From the NCBI RefSeq assembly GCF_948329825.1, contig NZ_CAOJCM010000004.1, positions 124,001 through 188,000 on the forward strand: a DNA stretch of 64,000 nt, read 5' to 3'. The translations under genes were made by a program, and so were the position numbers. Below are positions 54,989 through 63,206 of this stretch, in pieces. The notes under the pieces are model-generated. The model was not told the DNA's origin. It made no database searches and was given only the letters and a program-made list of their open reading frames with translations. The stretch is from Paenibacillus sp. JJ-100 (GTDB lineage: Bacteria; Bacillota; Bacilli; Paenibacillales; Paenibacillaceae). Numbering within the stretch: the stretch's first letter is position 1; each line of letters starts with the position of its first letter.

Positions 54989-55109
54989 GCCGCCCTCGGT
55001 AAGGTAGCAGCCTATTTCGATTACCTGTCCACAGCCACCGCCCTTGAAAGCGGCTGTTGTAGAAGAGTGAGGATGTTGACGCATCCTTGCTCTTTTTTAT
55101 GTTATCCTA
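54971..55109 (-). ncRNA. Predicted antisense antitoxin RNA
   Basis: On the minus strand weak hexamers (TTGTGA, then TAGGAT/GGATAA near 55102-55109) precede a transcript that would end at AAATAGGC...GCCTATTT (54983-55017) followed by CTTTTTGCTTTG. It would overlap the end of the toxin ORF and the toxin terminator, as RatA does with TxpA. Inferred from layout only. Confidence 0.45.
55063..55098 (+). terminator. Terminator of the toxin mRNA
   Basis: AAGAG.GAGGATG...CGCATCC..GCTCTTTTTT stem and T tract. Confidence 0.75.
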
Positions 55110-55200
55110 GTTGACTACAGTTTATCACAACATTTCCCAAAACTCCACCTTTGCAAGGTTGACTTTTGATCAGTTACACGAGGTGAGTCCTGTGGGAACA

Positions 55201-55692
55201 CTAGCGATTATCAATCGTCTCCGGGTTCATGTCATGATTCATCATGCGATGCTCAGCCATTTGCTCGTATTTCGTTCCCGGTTTGCCGTAGTTGGTATAC
55301 GGGTCGATGGAGATACCACCGCGCGGGGTGAATTTGCCCCAGACTTCAATGAAGCGAGGGTCCATCAGCTTAATCAGGTCGTTCATAATAATGTTCACGC
55401 AGTCCTCGTGGAAATCACCATGGTTGCGGAAGCTGAACAGGTACAGTTTGAGTGACTTGCTCTCAACCATTTTAATATCGGGGATGTAGCTAATGTAGAT
55501 TGTGGCGAAGTCCGGTTGCCCCGTAATCGGGCAGAGACTCGTGAACTCCGGGCAGTTGAATTTGACAAAATAATCACGGTAGGGATGCTTGTTATCAAAG
55601 CTCTCCAAAATACCCGGATCATACTCAAACGTATATTTCACATTCTGGTTACCCAGTAATGTCACATCTTGCATCTCATCAGGTTGTCTCAT
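55201..55692 (-). CDS. queF: NADPH-dependent 7-cyano-7-deazaguanine reductase
   Basis: 163 aa unimodular QueF. Reduces the preQ0 nitrile to preQ1. Active-site Cys54 in [11 protein letters not shown] and the QueF motif [13 protein letters not shown] are present. AAAGGAG precedes the ATG. It lies 211 nt downstream of queE and completes the preQ1 pathway. Confidence 0.96.
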   Translation of the reverse strand: MRQPDEMQDVTLLGNQNVKYTFEYDPGILESFDNKHPYRDYFVKFNCPEFTSLCPITGQPDFATIYISYIPDIKMVESKSLKLYLFSFRNHGDFHEDCVNIIMNDLIKLMDPRFIEVWGKFTPRGGISIDPYTNYGKPGTKYEQMAEHRMMNHDMNPETIDNR

Positions 55693-55860
55693 CGGTTACA
55701 AACGCTCCTTTTATCCAGTCGAAGCCGCTGGCCTCGTCATATCTTTTTGCGTATATCATGACAGGCCGCCGAACAGCCTGTTTTTTCTGTGAATGCTTAA
55801 AGCAAACATACATCATACAGCCCATGCCGCCACTAACATCCATACGACCCAAAAGTCCAT
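55679..55860 (-). pseudogene. Possible frame-broken small membrane protein between queE and queF
   Basis: Two short reading frames meet at an ATGA overlap: 55813-55860 (15 aa, MDFWVVWMLVAAWAV) and 55679-55816 (45 aa, starting MMYVCFKHSQKK and ending inside queF). Together they read like one ~60-residue single-helix protein interrupted by a frameshift. No good ribosome binding site; may be chance. Confidence 0.3.
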
Positions 55861-55903
55861 TCTAAACGTGCCCAAATGATCTACGAGTAGCACGGAAAGG
55901 GCG

Positions 55904-56698
55904 TTACACTCCGCGTTTATTGCCCCATACCAGCGTGTGAAGCTGCGGAAGTACGCGCACATTGTTGAGATCGTCCGAGGCACTTACTTCATCAATTAGC
56001 CACTCGTAACGAGCTAGTAGAGAAGCTGCCAGATCTGGCGTATCGGCCGAAGAAACATCCGGGTTCCCCGTTTGTAAAAATAAAGCCGTGCCCGGATATC
56101 GCTCATGCACGCGGCGGGCATAATCCAGGTCTGTCTGATCGAAGATCACGATCTTCAGACTGTGACTTCGATCCGCCGGGCCAGTAGCCAGACGGCCGAT
56201 CACATCGTCCAGCACGGCCCAGTCGGTGTCCATGCCCGAGCTGGGTGGCTTGGGCGAGACCGTGACTTCGTCAATGTCCGCCAGCCATGATTGCCAGCGT
56301 GAGCCCTGCGTCTCGACCGCGGTGCGGACGCCGTTCTCACGCAACAGGGCAACCAGCCCGCCCAGCGAGGCCAGCAGGGCGGGATTGCCGCCGGAGAGGG
56401 TTACATGGGAGAAACGCGTGCCGCCCAAGCGGCGCAGTTCATCCCATACCGCCTCTGGCGTCAGCATACGAATCTGGTCCTTGCCACTACCGTCCCAGGT
56501 AAAGGCGGAGTCGCACCAGGAGCAGCGATAATCGCAGCCCGCGGTGCGCACAAACATCGTTTTTTGCCCGATCACCATGCCTTCGCCTTGAACCGTCGGA
56601 CCAAAAACCTCCATTACAGGGATACGTGCTTCCCCTGCACGAGCTTGAGGGTGATCTGCAACCGATACAGCTTGCTTCTGATCTTCTAGACTACTCAT
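55904..56698 (-). CDS. queE: 7-carboxy-7-deazaguanine synthase (radical SAM)
   Basis: 264 aa. Converts 6-carboxy-tetrahydropterin to CDG. The cluster motif is CDYRCSWCD (CX3CX2C), with substrate loop GPTVQGEG at ~33-40 and SGGNPAL. The ATG overlaps the queD stop by 8 nt. The N-terminal ~25 residues are an extension. This gene is GC-richer than its neighbours in the middle. Confidence 0.94.
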   Translation of the reverse strand: MSSLEDQKQAVSVADHPQARAGEARIPVMEVFGPTVQGEGMVIGQKTMFVRTAGCDYRCSWCDSAFTWDGSGKDQIRMLTPEAVWDELRRLGGTRFSHVTLSGGNPALLASLGGLVALLRENGVRTAVETQGSRWQSWLADIDEVTVSPKPPSSGMDTDWAVLDDVIGRLATGPADRSHSLKIVIFDQTDLDYARRVHERYPGTALFLQTGNPDVSSADTPDLAASLLARYEWLIDEVSASDDLNNVRVLPQLHTLVWGNKRGV

Positions 56699-57185
56699 CG
56701 ATCATCCACTCCCGTCTTGCTTCGGCGTAGCTGGTCGGCGTTTCGAAGAGTCGAACAAATTCGGTGCGTGCACCGTCCGTGAGTCCGACATAAGGCTCCG
56801 TTTGCAGAGCATGCTCCATCTGTTCGAACAGCCAAACGACCATGTTTTCGGCCGTCGTATTCATGAGGGGCAACGTTTCATTCAAATATTGATGATCCAG
56901 ATAACCTTCAATCCGGTTCTTCCAGATGTCCTTGATATGTCCAAAATCAACGGTTAGCCCGGTTTCACCCGGATAACCGCTAATGCCAAAAATGACTTTA
57001 TACGTATGACCGTGCAAGTTTTTACACTTGCCTTCGTAACAATGCAGATGATGTGCTGCATCAAAAGTGAACTCTTTGCTGACCAGCACACGTTTACGGT
57101 GATATCTCAGCTGTGTGGGCAGAATATCATGGTCAATTCGCTGCAACCGTTCAACGATTCGAAATGTTCCGGGTTCTCTCATCAT
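56691..57185 (-). CDS. queD: 6-carboxy-5,6,7,8-tetrahydropterin synthase
   Basis: 164 aa T-fold enzyme. Zinc His ligands in [12 protein letters not shown] and NLHGHTYK, with the catalytic Cys in the same segment. Makes 6-carboxy-tetrahydropterin from dihydroneopterin triphosphate (GTP cyclohydrolase I, not in this window). The first ATG overlaps the queC stop (ATGA); the N-terminal ~30 residues are longer than in the shortest homologues. Confidence 0.93.
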   Translation of the reverse strand: MMREPGTFRIVERLQRIDHDILPTQLRYHRKRVLVSKEFTFDAAHHLHCYEGKCKNLHGHTYKVIFGISGYPGETGLTVDFGHIKDIWKNRIEGYLDHQYLNETLPLMNTTAENMVVWLFEQMEHALQTEPYVGLTDGARTEFVRLFETPTSYAEARREWMIDE

Positions 57186-57874
57186 GCTTCCACCCCAGAG
57201 GAGGGGACAGCCGTTTGAGCCATTGTACGCTCTTGTACATAACGATCCAGTCCGGCTTTACGCAGTTTGCACGCAGGGCATTCACCACATCCATCACCGA
57301 TGACACCGTTATAACAAGTCAGTGTGCGTTCCCTTACATAATCGAAAGCGCCTAGCTCGTCAGCCATTTTCCACGTTTCGGCCTTGTCTAGCCACATCAG
57401 CGGAGTATGAATGACGAATGGATAATCCATCGACAAGTTAAGGGTGACGTTCATTGACTTCACGAATGAATCCCTGCAGTCAGGATAGCCGCTAAAGTCA
57501 GTCTCACAGACACCAGTAACCAGATGACGGGCCCCTTTTTGTTTCGCTAAAATGGCTGCAAAGCTAAGGAACAGCATGTTCCGTCCATCCACAAACGTAC
57601 TTGGCAGCTCGCCTTCTTCATGGGTAATCTCTACATCGGAACGTGTAAGTGCATTGGGAGCGAGCTGGCTCAGCAAGCTCATATCGAGTACCGTTTGCTG
57701 CACATCCAGATCTTTTGCAATTGACGCTGCACATTCGATCTCCAGCTTATGACGTTGCCCGTAATCAAATGTAACGACTTCAACTTCGGCGAAATGTTTT
57801 TTCGCCCAGAACAGACATGTTGTGCTGTCCTGACCGCCGCTAAATACAACGATGGCTTTTTCTTTGTTCAACAT
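57182..57874 (-). CDS. queC: 7-cyano-7-deazaguanine synthase
   Basis: 230 aa, ATP-dependent conversion of CDG to preQ0. PP-loop SGGQDSTT (~12-19) and C-terminal zinc cysteines in [13 protein letters not shown]. The ATG at 57874 follows GGAGAGG. First gene of queCDE(F); the leader carries preQ1-I-like elements. Confidence 0.95.
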   Translation of the reverse strand: MLNKEKAIVVFSGGQDSTTCLFWAKKHFAEVEVVTFDYGQRHKLEIECAASIAKDLDVQQTVLDMSLLSQLAPNALTRSDVEITHEEGELPSTFVDGRNMLFLSFAAILAKQKGARHLVTGVCETDFSGYPDCRDSFVKSMNVTLNLSMDYPFVIHTPLMWLDKAETWKMADELGAFDYVRERTLTCYNGVIGDGCGECPACKLRKAGLDRYVQERTMAQTAVPSSGVEA

Positions 57875-57989
57875 AAAAAAACCTCTCCATCTTCTTGAGA
57901 TCACTCCTGCATACAAGCAGAAATGTCGAAAGAACAGAGAAGTTCATGAACTAGCATCCATCAAAAAACACACCTTCTTCAAAGCGGCT

Positions 57990-58190
57990 TTAAAAAAAGC
58001 TGCCATAAGCAAGTGTCCTTAGTTTTTTACGCACACCGTTAACATACCACCTTCAGCCAATCAAAGCTGCATGTACTCACGGTAATTTGTACGCAAGACT
58101 GTTGATGACCTTCACAGGTCAAGTCTTGTAGAGGGAGTTCGCGAACCTCTCCCATGCCTGAGCATGGATTTTCTTATCTAATTGTCCGGG
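57990..58190 (-). promoter_or_regulatory. Leader of queC with split preQ1-I-riboswitch-like elements
   Basis: An extended -10 TGTTATACT (58194-58202, minus) starts a leader of ~310 nt. AGAGGTTCGCGAACTCCCTCT (58130-58150) looks like the P1/L1 part of a preQ1-I aptamer, and TAAAAAACTAAGGAC (58015-58029) like its A-rich tail. In known preQ1-I aptamers these are adjacent; here about 98 nt of stem-forming sequence separate them. A hairpin GC.GCTTT...AAAGC.GC with T run (about 57980-58003) could be the expression platform. Confidence 0.5.
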
Positions 58191-58239
58191 TACAGTATAA
58201 CACACAAAAGGCGTATCGGCATTGTATAATCTCTCTGGT

Positions 58240-58944
58240 TTACTTAATAATGACATTGCCGAAGGGAATAACCTCTTTTAATATTCGTTTGAATAGACCC
58301 TCGTCATTAACGTCTTGCTGCAACTTGTGATTTTCGCGGCCAGCTTGAAAAAGAACAGATCCTTGACCTGTCATCTTCCAATGATAATTCATATGCTGAC
58401 TTGCGAGGTTGTTTCCATATACGGTTAATTCCAGATGGGCATTCTCCGGGTAGGCAATAATACTCCCGGCATCCACATAGAGCGGGGCAGTAGGATGTAA
58501 CTCTTGCTGACATACCTGTCCTTGCGTGAGCAATCCGATGGTGCCTTTGCCCGAAAACTTCATTTTTACAGCATCTCGGGTAATCAGCATATTTTTGATT
58601 TTTTGTATTTTGGTCTGCATCGTGACACCATCAGAGTAGAAGAATAAGTGGCGAAAATCGTACAGCAGATCACTGTGCTCGGTAAGCTCTACTTCTTTCA
58701 TGGTGAATCCCGGAGGGAGGGCAGCGACAAACTGGCATGGCCCTGTAATTTCAGATTTAATCAGCTTTCTTTTGCGATACATTCCTGAAATATTCATGAA
58801 TTTATCTTGTCTGCTGCTGCTCGGACCTCGAAAAGCAACAATTTGCTGGGGATGCAGAATATGAAGACGGTCATCTTGAATCAGTGAAAAGGTGACCACT
58901 TGTCCTGCCCCACCAGCTTCAGCATGGTTCAGATGTATGTTCAT
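58240..58944 (-). CDS. AIM24 family protein
   Basis: 234 aa, beta-rich, of the TIGR00266/AIM24 type: GKGTIGLLTQGQV and YVDAGSIIAYPENAHLEL are characteristic. Bacterial function unknown. AGGAG precedes the ATG. It is downstream of a coiled-coil membrane protein gene on the same strand (18-nt gap), so likely co-transcribed with it. Confidence 0.85.
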   Translation of the reverse strand: MNIHLNHAEAGGAGQVVTFSLIQDDRLHILHPQQIVAFRGPSSSRQDKFMNISGMYRKRKLIKSEITGPCQFVAALPPGFTMKEVELTEHSDLLYDFRHLFFYSDGVTMQTKIQKIKNMLITRDAVKMKFSGKGTIGLLTQGQVCQQELHPTAPLYVDAGSIIAYPENAHLELTVYGNNLASQHMNYHWKMTGQGSVLFQAGRENHKLQQDVNDEGLFKRILKEVIPFGNVIIK

Positions 58945-58962
58945 GCAGTAGCTCCTGTTCTT

Positions 58963-59418
58963 TTATAATCGGCTGGACCTGCGGCGCATGCCCCAACGCA
59001 TCACTCGAATGAGAAGAAAGTAACCTAATATGAGAGAAATAATCGTAATGATCATCGTTTGAATACGCTGTGTGGTGGCTGTTCTGGCATCCTGTTCGTT
59101 CTGCAGCTTGTTGACCATTTCAGTAAGTTTCTGATTCTGGGCTAAGAGTTGATCATTCTGCGCCTTGAATGCTTCCACATTGGCCTGGGCTTGTCCGAGC
59201 TGAGCTGAGGTCTGATTCAACTGTTCCAGCGTCTGCTTATAACTTTCTTGCAGTGCGTTCACTTCGCCAGGTAATTCCGACACGCGTTCCCAACCTTTAT
59301 ACATATCCGAAAATATATTGGCACTTGCTGCATTTGCAGTAGAAACTAATGTGACCATAAATAGAATACATGTGGTGAAAAACACCCGAATGAAATAACC
59401 CTGAAGGGATTTTGGCAT
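58963..59418 (-). CDS. Membrane-anchored coiled-coil protein
   Basis: 151 aa. Signal peptide ~1-30, an extracellular coiled coil of ~75 residues rich in Gln/Leu/Ala (EQLNQTSAQLGQAQANVEAF ...), a C-terminal helix ~122-143 and a basic tail RWGMRRRSSRL. Function unknown. The ATG at 59418 follows AGAGGTG. Confidence 0.7.
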   Translation of the reverse strand: MPKSLQGYFIRVFFTTCILFMVTLVSTANAASANIFSDMYKGWERVSELPGEVNALQESYKQTLEQLNQTSAQLGQAQANVEAFKAQNDQLLAQNQKLTEMVNKLQNEQDARTATTQRIQTMIITIISLILGYFLLIRVMRWGMRRRSSRL

Positions 59419-59737
59419 GGGTAACACCTCTTTCTTCAGTAAGATCGATCGGTTGCCGAAATCGTCGTCATTTGTTGAAATACCGCTCTTTCATTATACG
59501 TTATAAACCGAGTATTGGGTTCAAGCGGATCATATTTTATTACCCAAAATAACTCGAAAATGAAAGAAAACTTATGTTTAGATCTAAAATTCGCTGGGTA
59601 ATACAACGATAGCAGTGGCCTAGGTAGACAACTCTATTGAATAACTTCCGTTCTGTACAAACTGTTCACAAATACGAATATAAAGTCTTATACCCAATAC
59701 ATTTGATGAAACCTAATATACGAAATGAAGGAGAAGA
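59419..59737. other. Divergent intergenic region
   Basis: About 320 AT-rich bases. Candidate TTCACA and TATACC hexamers near 59665-59695 precede the small gene; otherwise nothing seen. Confidence 0.4.
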
Positions 59738-59908
59738 ATGAATATGTATACACAAAAACCGAACACATTAACGAAAACAATCGTCATTACTGTAAACGGT
59801 GAGCCGGTCGGACGAAAACTGATTATTGATAGTGTAACTTTTGCGCCTGTCTCTGAGACGGAGAGTACGTTCATAGACAAAATGGAGAGTAATCATCCCA
59901 TGATTTAA
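59738..59908 (+). CDS. Small hypothetical protein
   Basis: 56 aa from an ATG after AAGGAG; a second ATG at 59744 is equally possible. Thr/Val-rich beta-like sequence (KTIVITVNGEPVGRKLIIDSVTF), no membrane segment. A clean terminator follows, which supports a real gene. Family not recognised. Confidence 0.6.
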   Translation: MNMYTQKPNTLTKTIVITVNGEPVGRKLIIDSVTFAPVSETESTFIDKMESNHPMI

Positions 59909-59937
59909 GTTAGGACTTGTCGTAACAACACGATGAA

Positions 59938-59965
59938 AAAGCTTGGCCGAGAGCCAAGTTTTTTT
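59938..59965 (+). terminator. Terminator of the small gene
   Basis: CTTGGC-CGAGA-GCCAAG followed by T7. Confidence 0.85.
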
Positions 59966-60037
59966 GTCGTTTATTGTCGTTTTTAGGCGGATTCAGGGGG
60001 AAGAGAGTAATAGAATGGAAAAAAGTAATAAGAACAT

Positions 60038-60820
60038 ATGTTCCGTGACAATATAGTGTCCATTCACCCTGCTAACTTAGAAGATAATACATATAAATTG
60101 GGGGAGAGACTACCAGTGAACTCAGTCTTTGAAGTATCTTATTCATGGAATAAAGAGGCCATACCGACAGGGGGAACCGATCCCGTATACATGATGGTAG
60201 AGTGGCGTTACGGGTCCCCTGCCAAAAGACTTAGGAAAATAGCACCCAAAATTATGTCGAGAGATTTAGAGCTTTTGCTCAAACCGGAACATGGAGCTCA
60301 ACTTAAAGCCATCTATGGATGTCGTTATAAAGAGACAGACATTGGCTGGGTTCTACGACTAGGTGATGTCTACAAAGGTGAAAGCAAGCAGGTTCTGTTG
60401 CAATTCGCTCTAGGGCCTCATTTTTCAGGTAAAACTGCTGTGTGTTCTGCATACTGGAGTACTCGCAAGTTGAAGCAAAGTCAGCGTGTGCTTCTACGCA
60501 GGGAACAGCTCTATATTCAGTATACAAGTCACTTAGGCATGCTTCGGCAGCCTGAAGATCCCAAAGTAGAGAAAACGATTAAATTAAACGAAACGGTTCC
60601 GATATTAAAGCAAGCTCTTCGTGCTTATGAACGGGGTCGTATTGAGGAAGGTAGCAATATGCTACGTCGCCACGCGGATGCATTACTGATTGAGGCTGCC
60701 CGTAAACAGGATCTGGATTATTATACAGAGGCCGAAATGATCGAGAAGCTTCGTTATCACTATGGAATTACGCATACAAAAGGGTATGCAAATCGCGAAA
60801 GAGCTGCGTTATGTGAATGA
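60038..60820 (+). CDS. Hypothetical protein resembling the C-terminal half of a VWA-domain protein
   Basis: 260 aa, no signal peptide. Residues ~8-140 (IVSIHPANLEDNTYKLGERLP ... RLGDVYKGESKQVLLQFALGP) and a helical end at ~175-245 resemble the part that follows the von Willebrand A domain in large VWA proteins; no VWA domain precedes it. The ATG has no good ribosome binding site, whereas GGGGGAAGAGAG upstream serves a 13-codon frame from 60015 that stops at 60056. It may be a 5'-truncated gene. Tentative. Confidence 0.5.
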   Translation: MFRDNIVSIHPANLEDNTYKLGERLPVNSVFEVSYSWNKEAIPTGGTDPVYMMVEWRYGSPAKRLRKIAPKIMSRDLELLLKPEHGAQLKAIYGCRYKETDIGWVLRLGDVYKGESKQVLLQFALGPHFSGKTAVCSAYWSTRKLKQSQRVLLRREQLYIQYTSHLGMLRQPEDPKVEKTIKLNETVPILKQALRAYERGRIEEGSNMLRRHADALLIEAARKQDLDYYTEAEMIEKLRYHYGITHTKGYANRERAALCE

Positions 60821-60992
60821 TGTGTCTATCAGGTTGTAACGGTATAAAGAGCACGAGTTTACATATGTTTTCTAGGTGATGTTCCGCATTAAGTTGAGAG
60901 TATGAATCATAAATCATTAGTACATCAGGATATCAGTTAAGTATGGAGCTTTATCATACTATTTGAACCAACTTCATGGAGGGCCTGGCAAA

Positions 60993-61964
60993 ATGACAGA
61001 CCGACTAATCCGATTAATGCGCATTATCACGCTGGTACAAGCCAAGCCAGGCATTTTGGCCCGTGAACTTGCTGAGCGGTGTGAGACGACGGAAAGGACG
61101 ATTTACCGCGACATGGAGGCCCTCAGTGCAATGCATATCCCCATTGCCAATATGGGACATGGAAGAGGGTATATGTTTATCAGCCATTTTGCTATGTATC
61201 CGCTGAATTGGTCTGAGGAAGAAGCTCAAGCATTCATGCAGCTTGCAGACGTTATGGAGGATATTCGCCCTCTAGTCAAGCCATCATTCGAGAGTGCGTA
61301 CGAGAAAGTCATTGCTTCAAGTCAGAAACAAAGGACGGAGCGGGTGGAATGGTCGGAGCAGATCAGTAAAATGTTCAAGGAAGGCTCGATTATTTGCGAG
61401 AACAACAACGGGGATGAACCGAATCGTTCTCTTCTTACGCTGCTTCAAGCTGGGATCTCTCATAACAGTGTTGAAGGAAACTACCAATCTCAGCGAGAAA
61501 TGAAAATCGTTCGTATTGATCCTTATTGCTTGATCCCAAGGGAATATCAATTTGATCTGGTAGGCTATTGTCATCTCTCCCAGAGAATAAGAACATTCCA
61601 GGTAAACCGGCTGCATGATTTAAAAATGATGTCTAACACCTTCCGCAAAAAAGATTATTTAATCCAGTCTTATTTCCGTACTGCTTCGAAACCGAAAGAA
61701 AGTACGGAAGAGACTGCTGTTAAAATTCGATTTTCTTCCCTCGTCGTGGAACGCGTGATGCAAGAGCGGTTTTTAGTGCTCCCCGTTGTAACCATGGAGC
61801 CCGAAGGTACCCTGCTGTTTGAAACGAGTGTAGGCGATCTCGAAGAGATTTTGGCATGGATATCGAAGTATGGACCAGAGGCAGAAATCCTCGAACCAGA
61901 ACATTGTCGTCACTTGATGAAAGAACGATTAAGCCGCTGGCAGCAGGTGTACGGTCAGTCCTAA
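60993..61964 (+). CDS. YafY-like HTH/WYL-domain transcriptional regulator
   Basis: 323 aa. N-terminal HTH (ELAERCETTERTIYRDMEAL, ~25-45), WYL domain ~165-240 (VRIDPYCLIPREYQFDLVGYC), C-terminal WCX. The canonical WYL triplet is replaced by a less conserved sequence. GGAGGG is 9 nt from the ATG at 60993. Target unknown. Confidence 0.85.
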   Translation: MTDRLIRLMRIITLVQAKPGILARELAERCETTERTIYRDMEALSAMHIPIANMGHGRGYMFISHFAMYPLNWSEEEAQAFMQLADVMEDIRPLVKPSFESAYEKVIASSQKQRTERVEWSEQISKMFKEGSIICENNNGDEPNRSLLTLLQAGISHNSVEGNYQSQREMKIVRIDPYCLIPREYQFDLVGYCHLSQRIRTFQVNRLHDLKMMSNTFRKKDYLIQSYFRTASKPKESTEETAVKIRFSSLVVERVMQERFLVLPVVTMEPEGTLLFETSVGDLEEILAWISKYGPEAEILEPEHCRHLMKERLSRWQQVYGQS

Positions 61965-62004
61965 ACGTACAAACTGCAATTTTGGTGCTGACGCTATAAT
62001 TGTT

Positions 62005-62679
62005 TTAGTCCTTGCTTTTGAACAGATTAGCAAGATTGCCAAACGGCGACTCCTTTTCCTCATCATCCACAACGCTGGAATACACCACCTTGGAGGTAAC
62101 ACCTTCGTCATCTGCTGCACAGTTGTTTTCCAGTTTGAACTGATCAAATTGGTGGATAAACACCTTAGCTGTATTGATGGCATCATCCAGAGCACGGTGC
62201 TGTGTACCATCAAATTCAATTCCACAGATTTCAAGAGCTTGGGCAAGTCCGAGTTGTCGGAATTTCCCCTCTTTATGCATGGCACGTGACCATTGCTGTT
62301 GTAAATCATTATGATTGGTAATCCAAGCCACATCCAATTGATGTGTACGACAATGGGAGATGAGTTTGCTGCGGTCATCTGGTCCCCATGAGCACATATA
62401 ATAAGGTTCAGAGCCCATCCACTCGATGAATTGACTCAATGCTTCCGGGAACAGTGGGGCTGCATCAATGTCCTTCTGTGTGATCCCTGTGAATTGAACG
62501 GTGTCGCTGGACAGGACGGACTTGTTAGATGGTCGAACATAGGTATGAAAGGTGTCGGTGACCGTAAGACCAGCACCTGGGACCTCACTCACTTTGACAG
62601 CACCGATATCGATGATTTCGGATGAGTACCGTGTGTTACGACTTACTGTAAATTCAAGATCATATATAATATATGGCAT
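62005..62679 (-). CDS. DEDDh 3'-5' exonuclease, KapD-like
   Basis: 224 aa. Exo I YDLEFT, Exo II region with the conserved Asp in SWGPDDRSKL, Exo III HRALDDAINTAK. B. subtilis KapD is the nearest named type, linked to inhibition of the KinA sporulation pathway. AAAGGAG precedes the ATG at 62679. The last ~40 residues are an acidic tail. Confidence 0.88.
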   Translation of the reverse strand: MPYIIYDLEFTVSRNTRYSSEIIDIGAVKVSEVPGAGLTVTDTFHTYVRPSNKSVLSSDTVQFTGITQKDIDAAPLFPEALSQFIEWMGSEPYYMCSWGPDDRSKLISHCRTHQLDVAWITNHNDLQQQWSRAMHKEGKFRQLGLAQALEICGIEFDGTQHRALDDAINTAKVFIHQFDQFKLENNCAADDEGVTSKVVYSSVVDDEEKESPFGNLANLFKSKD

Positions 62680-62887
62680 AAGACAAACTCCTTTATCCGG
62701 AATAAACACTTGCATTCAGAAACAAGAACCAGAACCTGAGATTTTAAAAATGTTATTTCTCTATTCTACAGTGAACTAGTGGCCATGTCAGCTATAGATA
62801 CAGAAAACGGGCAAGAGGTCACTGATTATGACGTATTGGTTGACAAGTGAATGTAAATATTCTAATGTGATCAAAAATGGATAACAG
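62680..62887. promoter_or_regulatory. Intergenic region with proS promoter
   Basis: TTGACA (62840-62845), 17 nt, TAATGT (62863-62868) would start the proS leader. No gene seen. Confidence 0.6.
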
Positions 62888-63159
62888 CGTTTACCGGGGA
62901 CATGATTACGTAAGTTAGCTTCAACAGAGAGGGGATGGATTGGTGTGACATTCCTGCTGCTACTACGCGATTCCTACCTCATTAGCTGCGAAGGGAAGGT
63001 CCTATGAATTCTGGACTGTAACCTGCGCCGGAAGGGTCCGTTATGCCCCATAGGACTGCATCTCAGCGTGCGAAGATATGAACAGATCGTTTGCGGTCAA
63101 ATAAGGGTGGTACCACGACACATTCGTCCCTTGACGAATGTGTCTTTTTGCTATTTAAG
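62888..63159 (+). promoter_or_regulatory. T-box riboswitch leader of proS
   Basis: The hallmark AAGGGTGGTACCACG (63113-63127) is followed by terminator GACACATTCGTC...GACGAATGTGTC with T5 (63127-63159). The upstream ~220 nt has the length and an AGAGAG-like start of a T-box stem I. A CCT triplet around 62970-62975 is a plausible Pro specifier, not proven. Uncharged tRNA-Pro would stabilise the antiterminator. Confidence 0.92.
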
Positions 63160-63206
63160 ACCTGATAAGATCAGGATATATCAATCAGATCAATAAGGAG
63201 TGTATC

